A stretch of 64,000 nucleotides of DNA from Pseudomonadota bacterium (GCA_023423995.1 JAFAEL010000031.1:1-64000), one strand, 5' to 3'; numbered from the stretch's first letter, positions 27,775 through 36,943 are shown. The notes: a model not told the origin generated them from the letters alone. Made by a program: numbers and translations.

Positions 27775-30006
27775 TCATCCGGCCCGAAGCAGCCGAACGC
27801 CTGCGTCGCGATCGAACAGATAAAGAAGGAGGCGCAGCGCCTTTCCGCGCTCGCTCGTGAGGTCCCGGTCGCGCTCGACGATCAGCCGCGCGTCGTCGCG
27901 AGCTGCCGCGAGCAGGTCCGCGTCGGTATCGAGCCGCGCGATCCTGAACGCGGCCATCCCGGATTGTCGCGCGCCGAGGAGTTCGCCTTCTCCCCGCAGC
28001 CGCAGGTCCTCCTCCGCGATCTCGAACCCGTTCTCTGTCCGGCGCATGGTCTCCAGTCGCGCCTTGGCGGTCTCGCCGAGCGGTCCCTTGTAGAGGAGGA
28101 GGCAGGTCGAAGCCTTGTCGCCGCGGCCGATCCGACCCCGCAACTGATGGAGTTGGGCCAGCCCGAAGCGCTCGGCGTGCTCGATCACCATCACGGTCGC
28201 TGCGGCGACGTCGACCCCGACCTCGATGACCGTGGTCGAGACGAGCACCTGGACTTCGCCGCGCTGGAATCGCTCCATCACGGCATCCTTCTCCGGCCCC
28301 TTCATGCGGCCATGGACGAGCCCGACGCGATCCTCGCCGAGCACGGCCGCAAGCTCGACATGGCGATCCTCGGCCGCCGCGAGATCGACCGCCTCCGATT
28401 CCGCGACGAGCGGGCATACCCAATAGACCCGGTCCCCTGCCGCGATGGCCCGCGCGATCGCGTCCGTTACCTGGTCCAGCCTCTCGATCGAGACGAGCCG
28501 CGTAGCGATGGGTTTCCGCCCCGGCGGCTTCTCGTCCAGCACGGAAATGTCCATGTCGCCGAAAGAAGCGAGGGCGAGCGTCCGCGGGATCGGGGTGGCG
28601 GTCATCACGAGCATGTCGACTGCCTCGCCCTTCCGGCCGAGCGCGAGGCGCTGATGCACGCCGAAACGGTGCTGCTCGTCGATCACCGCAAGGCCTAGAT
28701 CGCGGAACACGACCTCATCCTGCATCAGCGCATGCGTGCCGATCACGATGTCGACCTCGCCGGCCTCCATCGCGGCGACCGTCGCCCGCCGTTCTGCTGG
28801 CCGGTCGCGGCCAGTCAGGACAGCAACCCGCAAGCCGGCCGGCTCGGCCAGCGCGGCGATGCGTTCGGCATGCTGGCGGGCCAGGATCTCGGTCGGCGCG
28901 ACCAGCGCCGCCTGCCGGCCCGCCTCGACGGCGCTCGCCATCGCGAGCAGGGCGACGAGGGTCTTGCCGGCCCCGACATCGCCCTGGAGCAGGCGGAGCA
29001 TGCGATGAGCCGAGACGAGGTCGTCCCGGATCTCCTTCACGGCCCGCTCCTGCGCGCCGGTCAGCCCGAAGGGAAGGCTCTCGACGATGCGCCGCACCAA
29101 CGAGCCGTCGCCCGCATTCACCCGGCCGGCCTTGCGGCGATTGCTGGCCCTGACGAGGGCGAGCGCGAGCTGGGAGGCGAGCAACTCGTCATAGGCGAGG
29201 CGGCGACGGGAGGGGCTTTGCACCACGCTCGATCCCTCTCCTGCAGGGGAGGGCGTGTCGCCGAAGCCAACCGGAGTGGGCTCGCCTTGGCCGGGCGCTC
29301 CCCCTCCGTCAGACCCTGCGGGCCTGCTGTCCCCCGCTGGAGCTGGAGGATCGGCGGCGAGCCTCGGATCGTGCGCCTCCCGCAGGGCCTCGACGAAGCC
29401 CGGATACCCGTTCCGTTGCAACCAGGCGGGGTCCTGCCATTCGGGAAGGGCAGGGACCTTCTTCAGAGCCGCCCCGACATAGCGGGCGATCAGGCGCGAC
29501 GAGACGCCCTCCGTCAGCCCATAGACGAGCTCGGATGCAGGCATCTCGGCCGCCTGCCGCTCGTCCAGGATCCGGCTCGGATGGACCATCTGCCGGTGTC
29601 CGTCCCAGAGCTCGATCGTCCCGGAAACGAGCCGTCGCGCGCCCATCGGCAGCATCTGCTCGATCCGCTGACGGGGGAGGTTGAAGAAGACGAGCGTGAC
29701 GTCGCCCGTCTCGTCCTCGACCAGCACCCGATAGGGTGCCCTGGCGCGGGCATAGGGGGAGGGTCGGTGGGCGGTCACCTTGACGGCGAGCGTCACCGGC
29801 TGGCCGATCGGTGCGTCCTTCACGGCACCGAGGGCGCCGCGAGAGACAGAGCCGGTGGGCAGGTGGAACAGGAGGTCGAGCACCCGCGCGGGCTGGCCAG
29901 GCTCGCCGATGAGCCTGTCCAGGGCGGGCGCGATCTTCGGCCCGACCCCGGGAAGCGTCGAGGCGGAGGCGAAGAGAGGATCGAGAAGCGACGGTCTGAG
30001 CGACAT
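27775..30006 (-). CDS. recG: ATP-dependent DNA helicase RecG
   Basis: A 743-residue RecG that remodels stalled replication forks and branched DNA. The N-terminal wedge domain (OB fold near residues 60-160) is followed by a helicase core with Walker A QGDVGAGKTLVALLAM, DEQH box VIDEQHRFGVHQR, TATPIPRTL, and motif VI LHQLRGRIGRGDKAS. An unusual Pro/Gly/Ser-rich block lies between wedge and core at about residues 218-266 (nt 29212-29350) and corresponds to a palindrome-bearing insertion that keeps the frame. The gene starts 52 nt from the divergent sdhE. Confidence 0.96.
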   Translation of the reverse strand: MSLRPSLLDPLFASASTLPGVGPKIAPALDRLIGEPGQPARVLDLLFHLPTGSVSRGALGAVKDAPIGQPVTLAVKVTAHRPSPYARARAPYRVLVEDETGDVTLVFFNLPRQRIEQMLPMGARRLVSGTIELWDGHRQMVHPSRILDERQAAEMPASELVYGLTEGVSSRLIARYVGAALKKVPALPEWQDPAWLQRNGYPGFVEALREAHDPRLAADPPAPAGDSRPAGSDGGGAPGQGEPTPVGFGDTPSPAGEGSSVVQSPSRRRLAYDELLASQLALALVRASNRRKAGRVNAGDGSLVRRIVESLPFGLTGAQERAVKEIRDDLVSAHRMLRLLQGDVGAGKTLVALLAMASAVEAGRQAALVAPTEILARQHAERIAALAEPAGLRVAVLTGRDRPAERRATVAAMEAGEVDIVIGTHALMQDEVVFRDLGLAVIDEQHRFGVHQRLALGRKGEAVDMLVMTATPIPRTLALASFGDMDISVLDEKPPGRKPIATRLVSIERLDQVTDAIARAIAAGDRVYWVCPLVAESEAVDLAAAEDRHVELAAVLGEDRVGLVHGRMKGPEKDAVMERFQRGEVQVLVSTTVIEVGVDVAAATVMVIEHAERFGLAQLHQLRGRIGRGDKASTCLLLYKGPLGETAKARLETMRRTENGFEIAEEDLRLRGEGELLGARQSGMAAFRIARLDTDADLLAAARDDARLIVERDRDLTSERGKALRLLLYLFDRDAGVRLLRAG
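29212..29350 (-). repeat. In-frame palindromic insertion within recG
   Basis: This stretch encodes a low-complexity block (PAPAGDSRPAGSDGGG, GFGDTPSPAGEGSSVV) absent from typical RecG proteins as I know them, placed just before the conserved RRRLAYDELLASQLAL. At its heart is a palindrome at 29234-29253: an 8-bp stem with one G-T wobble and a TGCA loop. The CCCTCTCC/GGGGAGGG form is like the dispersed palindromic repeats common in Rhizobiales intergenic DNA. Boundaries are approximate. Confidence 0.55.
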
Positions 30007-30058
30007 CGTGAGCTGACGGCCCTGGCACGGCCGGGCTCACCCGCTATATAGCCTCCTG

Positions 30059-30376
30059 ATGTCCCAATCACACGCAGGAACGGACGTCGCGGGCTCTGGC
30101 GCCGGCGAGACCGGGGAACTCGATCCGCGGCGCAAGCGCGCGCTGTTCCGCGCCTGGCATCGCGGCACGCGCGAAATGGACCTCGTCATGGGCCGGTTCG
30201 CCGATCGCGAGATCAAGACTATGTCCGACGAGGACCTCGCCGAGTTCGAGCGGCTGTTGGACCTGCCCGAGCCTGACGTATTCGGCTGGATCACTGGCCA
30301 GCTTCCGCCGCCGGCCGGCATCGATGCCGGCCTCCTTGATCGCCTCGGCCAGTTCCGAGGCTTCGACCAGCATTGA
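30059..30376 (+). CDS. sdhE: Succinate dehydrogenase flavinylation factor SdhE
   Basis: A 105-residue SdhE (DUF339/Sdh5 family), which promotes covalent FAD attachment to the succinate dehydrogenase flavoprotein. The RGxxE-type signature is recognisable in HRGTREMDLVMGRFAD, preceded by RRKRALFRAWH and followed by EDLAEFERLLDLPEPDVFGW and ITGQLPP. The N-terminal 20 residues are variable. It lies between divergent recG and mfd, the usual arrangement in alphaproteobacteria, and its stop is 27 nt before the mfd ATG. Confidence 0.93.
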   Translation: MSQSHAGTDVAGSGAGETGELDPRRKRALFRAWHRGTREMDLVMGRFADREIKTMSDEDLAEFERLLDLPEPDVFGWITGQLPPPAGIDAGLLDRLGQFRGFDQH

Positions 30377-30402
30377 AGGCGCGCTCCGGCGCCCACCGAC
30401 CG

Positions 30403-33400
30403 ATGGCCAAGACGAAAACCTTCCTCACGGGCCCGCTCGCGCGCGCCCTGGATCTCCTCAAGAGCGGGGACAGCCTGACGCTCGCGAGCGTGCCGGACGG
30501 GTTCGACGCGCTCGTGATTGCGGACCTCGCGCGGGGATTGTCGCGCGATGCGGAGGGGCCCGCCGTCCTTGTCCATGTCGCCCGGGACGGGCAGCGGCGG
30601 CAGAATCTCGAGAACGCGCTGCGGTTCATCGCGCCGGAGATCGAGGTGCTCGCCTTCCCGGCATGGGATTGCCAGCCCTACGATCGCGTCTCGCCGACCT
30701 CGGGGATCACTGCCCAGCGCATGACGGCGCTCGCCCGTCTCGCCCGCTCGAGCACCTCGGAGGAGCGGCCGCGCATCCTCTCCACGACCGTCAACGCACT
30801 CGTCCAGCGCGTGCCGCCCCGCTCCCGCATCGGCGCGGAGACGTTTTCGGCGGCGCCCGGCAACGTCGTGAAGACGGACACCCTGGTCGCCTGGCTGGAG
30901 ACGAACGGCTTCACCCGAACGGGCACGGTGCGTGAGGCGGGCGAGTATGCGGTTCGCGGCGGCATCGTGGACCTCTACGCCCCCGGGCTGCCGGCTCCCG
31001 TCCGCCTCGACTTCTTCGGCGACACGCTCGAATCGATCCGGTCCTTCGATCCCGAGACGCAGCGCTCCGTCGGTCAGCTGCGCTCGCTCGACCTCGTGCC
31101 GATGAGCGAGATCCAGCTCACGACCGATTCGATCCGCCGCTTCCGCCAGGCCTATGTCGCCCAGTTCGGGGCGCCGCGCCGCGATGATCGCCTCTACGAG
31201 GCGGTGAGCGAGGGGCGCCGCTATCCCGGCATGGAGCATTGGCTGCCGCTGTTCCACGAGCGGATGGACACGCTGCTCGACTACGTGCCCGATGTGCCGG
31301 TGATCTTCGACGCGCTCGTTGAGGATGCGGCCGGCGAGCGGCTCGCGCAGGTGAAGGACTATTTCGACGCCCGCGCCTCCTCGGTCGCGAGCGCCGACGC
31401 CTCGTCCACCCCTTACCGGCCCCTGAAGCCCGAAGCGCTATACTTCGGGCCGGAGGAATGGGCGAAGAAGGTCGGCGATCTGCCCCTGGCGCGCCTGACG
31501 CCCTTCGCCCAGCCCTCGGCCGACGGCCGGCCGGTCGTGGATGCCGGGGCGCGGCGCGGGCGGGACTTCATCGCCGAGCGCGCCGACCCGAACGCCAACG
31601 TGTTCCAGGCGGCCGTCGATCATATCCGGGCGCTGAAAGGGCAGGGCAAGCGGGTCCTCGTCGGAGCATGGTCGGAAGGCTCGCGCGAGCGCCTCTGCCA
31701 CGTGCTCGAGGACCACGGCCTCGCCGAAACCAAGCCCGCCGGCCGCTTCGCGGATGCGGTGGCGATGCCGAAGGGCGATGTCGGCGTCGTCGTCTGGGGC
31801 TTCGAGGCCGGGTTCGAGACGCCCGACCTCGCCGTCATCGGCGAGCAGGACATCCTGGGCGACCGCCTGGTCCGGCCGAAGCGCGCATCCAAGCGCCCGC
31901 AGGACTTCCTCGCCGAGGTCACCGCCCTCACGCCGGGCGACCTCGTCGTCCATGTCGACCACGGCATCGGCCGCTTCGAGGGTCTGAAGACGATCACGGC
32001 CGCCGGCGCGCCGCATGATTGCCTCGACCTCGAATATGCGGGGGATGCCCGGCTCTACCTGCCGGTGGAGAATATCGAGCTCCTGAGCCGCTACGGCTCG
32101 GAGGAGACCGAGGTTCAGCTCGACAGGCTGGGCGGCGGCGCCTGGCAGGCCCGCAAGGCCAAGATGAAGAGTCGCATCCGCGAAATGGCGGGTGCGCTCA
32201 TGAAGATCGCGGCAGCGCGCTTCCTCAAGGAGGCGCCGAAGGTCTCTCCGCCCGAGGGGCTCTACGACGAATTCGCCGCCCGCTTCCCCTACGAGGAGAC
32301 CGAGGACCAGCTGAACGCCATCGAGGCGGTGCTGGGCGACCTCTCGTCCGGACGCCCGATGGACCGGCTCGTCTGCGGCGATGTCGGCTTCGGCAAGACC
32401 GAGGTCGCGCTCCGGGCGGCCTTCGCGGTCGCGATGTCGGGCAGGCAGGTTGCGGTCGTGGTGCCGACGACGCTCCTGGCGCGCCAGCACTACAAGACCT
32501 TTGCCGAGCGCTTCCGCGGGCTGCCCCTGAACGTCGCCCAGCTGTCGCGATTCGTGCCCGCCGCGGAGCTCAAGGCCACCAAGACCGGGCTGCTGGAGGG
32601 TGGCGTCGACATCGTCGTCGGCACCCACGCGCTGCTCGGAAAGGCCATGAAGTTCAAGGATCTGGGCCTCATCATCGTCGACGAGGAGCAGCATTTCGGC
32701 GTCGGCCACAAGGAGCGCCTTAAGGAGCTCCGCGCCGAGGTCCACGTCCTCACCCTGTCGGCAACCCCGATCCCGCGCACCCTGCAGCTCGCGCTCACGG
32801 GCGTGCGCGAGCTGTCGATCATCGCGACGCCTCCGGTCGACCGCCTCGCGGTCCGTACCTTCGTCATGCCCTTCGATCCGCTCGCGATCCGGGAAGCGCT
32901 GCTGCGGGAGCGCTATCGCGGCGGGCAGGCCTTCTACGTCGTGCCCCGCATTCAGGACCTCGACGAGGTGCGCGAGTTCCTGGCCCGCGAGGTGCCGGAG
33001 GCGAAGGTCGCTGTCGCGCACGGCCAGATGGCGGCCGGCCAGCTCGAGGACGTCATGACGGCCTTCTATGACGGCCAGTACGACGTGCTCCTGTCGACCA
33101 CGATCGTGGAATCGGGCCTCGACATCCCGAGCGCGAACACGCTGATCGTGCACCGGGCCGACATGTTCGGCCTCGCCCAGCTCTATCAGCTGCGGGGCCG
33201 GGTCGGGCGGTCGAAGACCCGCGCCTACGCGCTCTTCACCACCCCCGCGAACCGGACGCTCACCGTCCAGGCCGAGCGGCGCCTCAAGGTGCTGCAATCG
33301 CTCGACACCCTCGGGGCCGGCTTCCAGCTCGCCTCCCACGACCTCGACATTCGCGGCGCGGGCAACCTGCTCGGCGAGGAGCAGTCTGGCCACATCAAGG

Positions 33401-34050
33401 AGGTCGGCTACGAGCTCTACCAGCAGATGCTGGAGGATGCCGTCGCGGCGCTGAAGGCGGGCGTTGAGGACGAGGAGGAGACGGACGAGCAATGGTCGCC
33501 GACGATCGCGATCGGCGCCCCCGTCATGATCCCGGAGAGCTATGTCTCCGACCTGCAGCTTCGGCTCGCGCTCTACCGCCGTCTCGCGACCTTCGAGACG
33601 GAAGAGGAGCTCGTGACCTTCCGGGCCGAGCTCGTGGACCGTTTCGGTCCGATCCCGCCCGAGATCGATCAGCTCCTGGCCGTGATGGCCATCAAGGTGC
33701 TCTGCCGGCGCGCGAATATCGAGAAGGTGGAGGCCGGGCCGAAGGGCATCATCGTGTCCTTCCGCGACAACTCCTTCGCGAACCCGGCGGGTCTCGTGAA
33801 ATATGTCGGCGAGCAGGGCTCCTTCGCGAAGGTGCGGCCCGACATGAAGGTCGTGTTCCTGCGCGAGACGGAAGACATCGGTCGGCGGCTGAAGACGACG
33901 AACCGGATCGTTAAGGAGCTGCTGGCTGTGTCCGAGGGGAAGGCGGTTTCCGCTCTGGTGCCGCCGGCGCCGCCGCCTCCTGCTCAACCGGCGCGGCCTA
34001 TTCAGGCTAGGTCCCGGCTGCAGTCATTTCCGCCGCGCGGACGCCGGTGA
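30403..34050 (+). CDS. mfd: Transcription-repair coupling factor Mfd
   Basis: A 1215-residue Mfd, which displaces RNA polymerase stalled at DNA lesions and recruits UvrA. The UvrB-like N-terminal domains include PAWDCQPYDRVSPT and GEYAVRGGIVDLYAPG; the RNA polymerase-interacting domain begins LTPGDLVVHVDHGIGRFEGL; the RecG-like translocase has Walker A VCGDVGFGKTEVALRAA, DEEQ box IIVDEEQHFGV, TLSATPIPRTLQ and QLRGRVGRS. A C-terminal TRCF domain follows. The ATG at 30403 is used; a TTG at 30373 that overlaps the sdhE stop would add ten residues. Full length. Confidence 0.97.
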   Translation: MAKTKTFLTGPLARALDLLKSGDSLTLASVPDGFDALVIADLARGLSRDAEGPAVLVHVARDGQRRQNLENALRFIAPEIEVLAFPAWDCQPYDRVSPTSGITAQRMTALARLARSSTSEERPRILSTTVNALVQRVPPRSRIGAETFSAAPGNVVKTDTLVAWLETNGFTRTGTVREAGEYAVRGGIVDLYAPGLPAPVRLDFFGDTLESIRSFDPETQRSVGQLRSLDLVPMSEIQLTTDSIRRFRQAYVAQFGAPRRDDRLYEAVSEGRRYPGMEHWLPLFHERMDTLLDYVPDVPVIFDALVEDAAGERLAQVKDYFDARASSVASADASSTPYRPLKPEALYFGPEEWAKKVGDLPLARLTPFAQPSADGRPVVDAGARRGRDFIAERADPNANVFQAAVDHIRALKGQGKRVLVGAWSEGSRERLCHVLEDHGLAETKPAGRFADAVAMPKGDVGVVVWGFEAGFETPDLAVIGEQDILGDRLVRPKRASKRPQDFLAEVTALTPGDLVVHVDHGIGRFEGLKTITAAGAPHDCLDLEYAGDARLYLPVENIELLSRYGSEETEVQLDRLGGGAWQARKAKMKSRIREMAGALMKIAAARFLKEAPKVSPPEGLYDEFAARFPYEETEDQLNAIEAVLGDLSSGRPMDRLVCGDVGFGKTEVALRAAFAVAMSGRQVAVVVPTTLLARQHYKTFAERFRGLPLNVAQLSRFVPAAELKATKTGLLEGGVDIVVGTHALLGKAMKFKDLGLIIVDEEQHFGVGHKERLKELRAEVHVLTLSATPIPRTLQLALTGVRELSIIATPPVDRLAVRTFVMPFDPLAIREALLRERYRGGQAFYVVPRIQDLDEVREFLAREVPEAKVAVAHGQMAAGQLEDVMTAFYDGQYDVLLSTTIVESGLDIPSANTLIVHRADMFGLAQLYQLRGRVGRSKTRAYALFTTPANRTLTVQAERRLKVLQSLDTLGAGFQLASHDLDIRGAGNLLGEEQSGHIKEVGYELYQQMLEDAVAALKAGVEDEEETDEQWSPTIAIGAPVMIPESYVSDLQLRLALYRRLATFETEEELVTFRAELVDRFGPIPPEIDQLLAVMAIKVLCRRANIEKVEAGPKGIIVSFRDNSFANPAGLVKYVGEQGSFAKVRPDMKVVFLRETEDIGRRLKTTNRIVKELLAVSEGKAVSALVPPAPPPPAQPARPIQARSRLQSFPPRGRR

Positions 34051-34102
34051 TCGGCCTGTCCTGCTGACGGGCTCCCGAGGGCTCCAGCCCGCGGGCGGTC
34101 GT

Positions 34103-34456
34103 TCAGGCCCGGGCGAGGGGGCGGGCGTTGAGATGGCCGTTGAGCAGGGCGGAGACGCCGCCGTTCTCGAGCATGCGGGCGCGGTCCCATACGAAAACCG
34201 GCGCGCCGGCCGAGCCCTGGGTCAAGCGCAACCGGGCCGCGAGGGCGAGGATCTCGTCCGAGCTCTTGTCGCCCGGCTTCTGCGGCACCTTCAGGAAGAT
34301 GGCCGATGGCTGCGGGATGACTTCAAGCACGTCGTCAGCAGCTTCGAAGGAGGTCGTGACGCTCGAGAACCCGAGCTCAGCGAGTTCGGCGGCGAGCGGA
34401 TCGACGCCGTCGCGTTCCCCGTTGTCGACCACCAGCACCTTCTGAAGATCGTTCAT
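34103..34456 (-). CDS. Receiver-like (pseudo-receiver) protein
   Basis: A 117-residue protein that looks like a response-regulator receiver fold: first strand QKVLVVDNGERD with acidic residues, an amphipathic helix with PLAAELAELGFSSVTT, and a third strand PSAIFLKVPQ. In true receivers the third strand ends in the phosphorylated Asp; here the matching position reads Phe-Leu-Lys, so phosphorylation at the normal site is unlikely. No output domain is attached. It converges with mfd (52 nt between the ends). Start chosen at ATG 34456; ATG 34468 is possible. The family assignment is moderate. Confidence 0.6.
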   Translation of the reverse strand: MNDLQKVLVVDNGERDGVDPLAAELAELGFSSVTTSFEAADDVLEVIPQPSAIFLKVPQKPGDKSSDEILALAARLRLTQGSAGAPVFVWDRARMLENGGVSALLNGHLNARPLARA

Positions 34457-34524
34457 GCCCGCCTGCATCGATTTTACGCCGCAGCGCAACAACTCTGGAG
34501 CATGAAGAAGGTTTCACTGTCCAG

Positions 34525-35778
34525 TCAAGCTATCCCGACGGGCCTGCCGCCGATCCGTTCGATATGCAACCCAGCCTGTTGCCACTCGAATTCGTCTGGT
34601 TTGACGTGCTCTGGCCAGGCGAGAGCGGGCCCGCGCAGCAGGATTTGGTCGTCGGAATCGACGCGGAGCTGAAGGAGAGCCGCATCCGGCGCATCCGGTC
34701 CCGCGTTGCACAATTCCGGAAGCGAAATCTGGTTGCGGTCAAGCCGCGCCGACGGGATGAGCGCCAACTCGGCGCAGCAGACGACATCGACGACGCTGCA
34801 CGTTGGCGATTGTCGTCCGTCGAGGGCCAGCGGCGCCTCGTGCACGAGAATGACGGATCGGAGCGTGGAAGGAAGATCCATCCTGGCGAGCGCCGGCTCC
34901 ATCCAGCCCGGCGCCACCAGATGGGTCGGCTCGGGCCGCAGGAGCGTTGCGCCGAAGGCCGCGGCGTCGAAGACGGCCAGAAATTCGACGGTCGCGCCTG
35001 CGACCAAGCCTGCCGCGAGACCCGTCGCGAGTCCCTTCAGGTCGTCCGGCGCGAGCAGGGTCAGCAGGCGCTCTCCGGGCCGCAGCCGCGCCGCGCGAAC
35101 GATGGGCGCAGCGGCCGCGATAAGGGACCGATAGCTGCGGAAGTAGGCCAGCTTCCCGGACGAGCCGCGCGAGAAACTGACGAGACCTGGCTCCTGCGAA
35201 GCACTCCTGACGGGCTGCCTCTCCCGGCGTGGCTCCAGGAGGATTGGGTCGAGGTCGACGACGCCGTCGGGCACCTCAGGCCCGAAGGCAAGCAGGAACC
35301 GAAGCCGGAAGAACCCTGCCGCGACGAAGCAGAGCTTCTCGGCGAGCCGCTCGGGACCAAACCTCGTCTGTGTGATGATGGCGCGGATATCGGCCGCTCC
35401 TATCGCGTTCGACAATTCGCCCGCGTCGGCGGTCACGTCGAGGAGACACGGCGTCAGCCCCGCATCCCCTGCGGCGAGGATCGACATGGCCGCCTCCGAG
35501 CCGTTGGGAAGGCAGATGCCGAGCCTGGCGCCGGGTTCCAGACCGAGACCCGCCAGATAGGCCGAGAGACGCGCGACGGCCTCGGTGCCGACCTCCGCGG
35601 TGAGTTCGAAGCTCGGCCGACCGGCCCACTCCTCCCGCCCGGCGGAGTCGCGGAAGGCGGGTCTATCCGGCGTGATCTGCGCGGCGTCGCCGAGCAGGCG
35701 ACCAAGAGCCGAGCTCGGACCACTTCCCCCCAAGCCGGAATATTCGGCGTGCGGCCGCCCTGGCGCGACGATGGCCAT
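34525..35778 (-). CDS. Adenylating-enzyme-like protein lacking the C-terminal domain
   Basis: A 417-residue protein related to AMP-binding acyl-CoA synthetases. The N-terminal part shows the family pattern (LGRLLGDAAQITPDRPAFRD, LEPGARLGICLPNGSEAAMS, AGDAGLTPCLLDVT). The position of the ATP-binding P-loop holds SFSRGSSGKLAYF instead of the usual TSGTTGxPK, keeping only a Ser/Gly core and Lys. The C-terminal subdomain with the catalytic lysine (about 100 residues) is missing, since family members are usually 500-550 residues. It may bind an acyl group without full catalysis, or be a decaying gene. No clear Shine-Dalgarno precedes the ATG at 35778. Confidence 0.65.
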   Translation of the reverse strand: MAIVAPGRPHAEYSGLGGSGPSSALGRLLGDAAQITPDRPAFRDSAGREEWAGRPSFELTAEVGTEAVARLSAYLAGLGLEPGARLGICLPNGSEAAMSILAAGDAGLTPCLLDVTADAGELSNAIGAADIRAIITQTRFGPERLAEKLCFVAAGFFRLRFLLAFGPEVPDGVVDLDPILLEPRRERQPVRSASQEPGLVSFSRGSSGKLAYFRSYRSLIAAAAPIVRAARLRPGERLLTLLAPDDLKGLATGLAAGLVAGATVEFLAVFDAAAFGATLLRPEPTHLVAPGWMEPALARMDLPSTLRSVILVHEAPLALDGRQSPTCSVVDVVCCAELALIPSARLDRNQISLPELCNAGPDAPDAALLQLRVDSDDQILLRGPALAWPEHVKPDEFEWQQAGLHIERIGGRPVGIA

Positions 35779-36103
35779 GCCGCTTCGATCAACCCCGATG
35801 CATTCGAATCACTTGGCTTCACCTTGGCCGATCGCCTGCCTGGCCGCCATTGCGCGCGGACGGAATCACCAGGATTCTCATGAGCTTCGAGCAGGAGGGC
35901 GAGATTCCAGAGACGGGCGGCGCGCGCCGGGAAGGCTCAGTCCGGTACACACCCCTGGAAAACGGGCAGCAGAGCCGCTAGACGAGCGGGTGCGCGTCAT
36001 GCCCTCGCCTCATTCCGTGGGGATTGACCGGTAGCGCGAAGCGTCGAAAGCGTCTGAGAGCAGCGGCGGCTCCGTCCTACAATCCAAAGAACGAGGAACA
36101 GGG
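35779..36103. other. 325-bp intergenic region between the adenylating-like gene and ialB
   Basis: This space separates two divergently transcribed genes and must hold both promoters; no clear -35/-10 pairs were identified. It contains one possible 33-codon reading frame at 35880-35981, described separately. The last 100 nt before ialB (36000-36103) show no strong hairpin or repeat. Confidence 0.5.
35880..35981 (+). CDS. Possible 33-residue microprotein
   Basis: ATG at 35880 with AGGA 7-10 nt upstream opens 33 codons (MSFEQEGEIPETGGARREG then SVRYTPLENGQQSR) before TAG. The product would be charged and soluble. It resembles no family known to me, and chance occurrence is possible at this length. 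Support comes only from the ribosome site and the absence of any overlapping gene. Confidence 0.25.
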   Translation: MSFEQEGEIPETGGARREGSVRYTPLENGQQSR

Positions 36104-36889
36104 ATGTCTTCAAGGACACGTCTCGCGTGGTTGGCCAAGCCGCTGGGGCTCGCGATTTCCACGGTGGCCATTCTGGGAGCCAGCAATGCGCTCGCCCAGG
36201 CTCAGCGTCCGGCGCAGCGCCCGGCCGCGCCTGCCCAGAGCGCGCCCGCCCAGGACAACAATCAGCAGAATCAACAGGCCCAGACCGGCCCGCTCGTCGT
36301 CCAGGTGAAGGCCGAGCCGTCCCAGGCTGAATGGACGAAGGTCTGCGGCAAGGATCCCGGCAACCAGACCGAGATCTGCTACACCACCCGGGACTTCGTG
36401 TCCGACCAGGGCCAGCCGGTTCTCGCGGCGGCGGTCTATGACATCAAGTCGAACCCGCCCCAGAAGGTCGTGCGCTTCCTCATGCCGCTCGGCCTGCTGA
36501 TCCGCCCGGGAATCCGCTTCGCGGTCGACAAGGGCCAGCCGATTCCGGGCGCCTACACGATGTGCTTCCCGAACGGCTGCTTCGCCGAGGCGACCGGCCT
36601 GAAGGACGACGTGGTCAACGCCATGAAGAAGGGCACGACGGTCAATGTCAGCGTGCAGAACCAGGTCGGCCGCGAAGTGACCTTCGCGGTTCCGCTCGCC
36701 GGGTTCGGCAAGGCCTTCGACGGTGCGCCGATCGACCCGCAGGTTCTCGCCGACCAGCAGAAGCGCCTGCAGGAAGAGCTGGAGAAGCGCAGCGAGGAGC
36801 TCCGCAAGCGCCTCGAGGCCTCCGCTGGCCAGGGCGGCGCTCCGGCACCTGCCGGTACGCCGCCGGCCACCCCGGCTCCGAAGCAGTAA
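36104..36889 (+). CDS. Invasion-associated locus B (IalB) family periplasmic protein
   Basis: A 261-residue secreted protein. The signal peptide covers about residues 1-32 (LAKPLGLAISTVAILGASNA, cleavage near ALAQA). A Gln/Pro/Ala-rich linker follows, then the IalB domain (about 65-215) with WTKVCGKDPGNQTEICYTTRD and AYTMCFPNGCFAEA, whose cysteines probably form disulfides. A charged coiled-coil-like segment (QQKRLQEELEKRSEELRKRL) and a Pro-rich tail end the protein. IalB proteins are widespread in Rhizobiales; the name comes from Bartonella erythrocyte entry, and free-living roles are not established. A strong terminator follows. Confidence 0.92.
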   Translation: MSSRTRLAWLAKPLGLAISTVAILGASNALAQAQRPAQRPAAPAQSAPAQDNNQQNQQAQTGPLVVQVKAEPSQAEWTKVCGKDPGNQTEICYTTRDFVSDQGQPVLAAAVYDIKSNPPQKVVRFLMPLGLLIRPGIRFAVDKGQPIPGAYTMCFPNGCFAEATGLKDDVVNAMKKGTTVNVSVQNQVGREVTFAVPLAGFGKAFDGAPIDPQVLADQQKRLQEELEKRSEELRKRLEASAGQGGAPAPAGTPPATPAPKQ

Positions 36890-36893
36890 GAAA

Positions 36894-36928
36894 AAGAGGC
36901 CGCGTCGCCCAGAGCGCCGCGGCCTCTT
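36894..36928. terminator. Bidirectional intrinsic terminator between ialB and hspQ
   Basis: A perfect 11-bp stem (AAGAGGCCGCG at 36894-36904 with CGCGGCCTCTT at 36918-36928) encloses a 13-nt loop. A-rich sequence on the left (36890-36895) and TCTTCTCATTT on the right supply T-rich tails in both directions. It sits 5 nt after the ialB stop and 16 nt from the hspQ stop at 36944, serving both converging genes. Confidence 0.85.
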
Positions 36929-36943
36929 CTCATTTCCGGCGGG

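Noticed and set aside
31438..33987. 849-codon minus-strand frame opposite mfd
   Set aside because: Antisense shadow of mfd; composition dominated by His/Arg/Leu/Asp repeats from codon mirroring.
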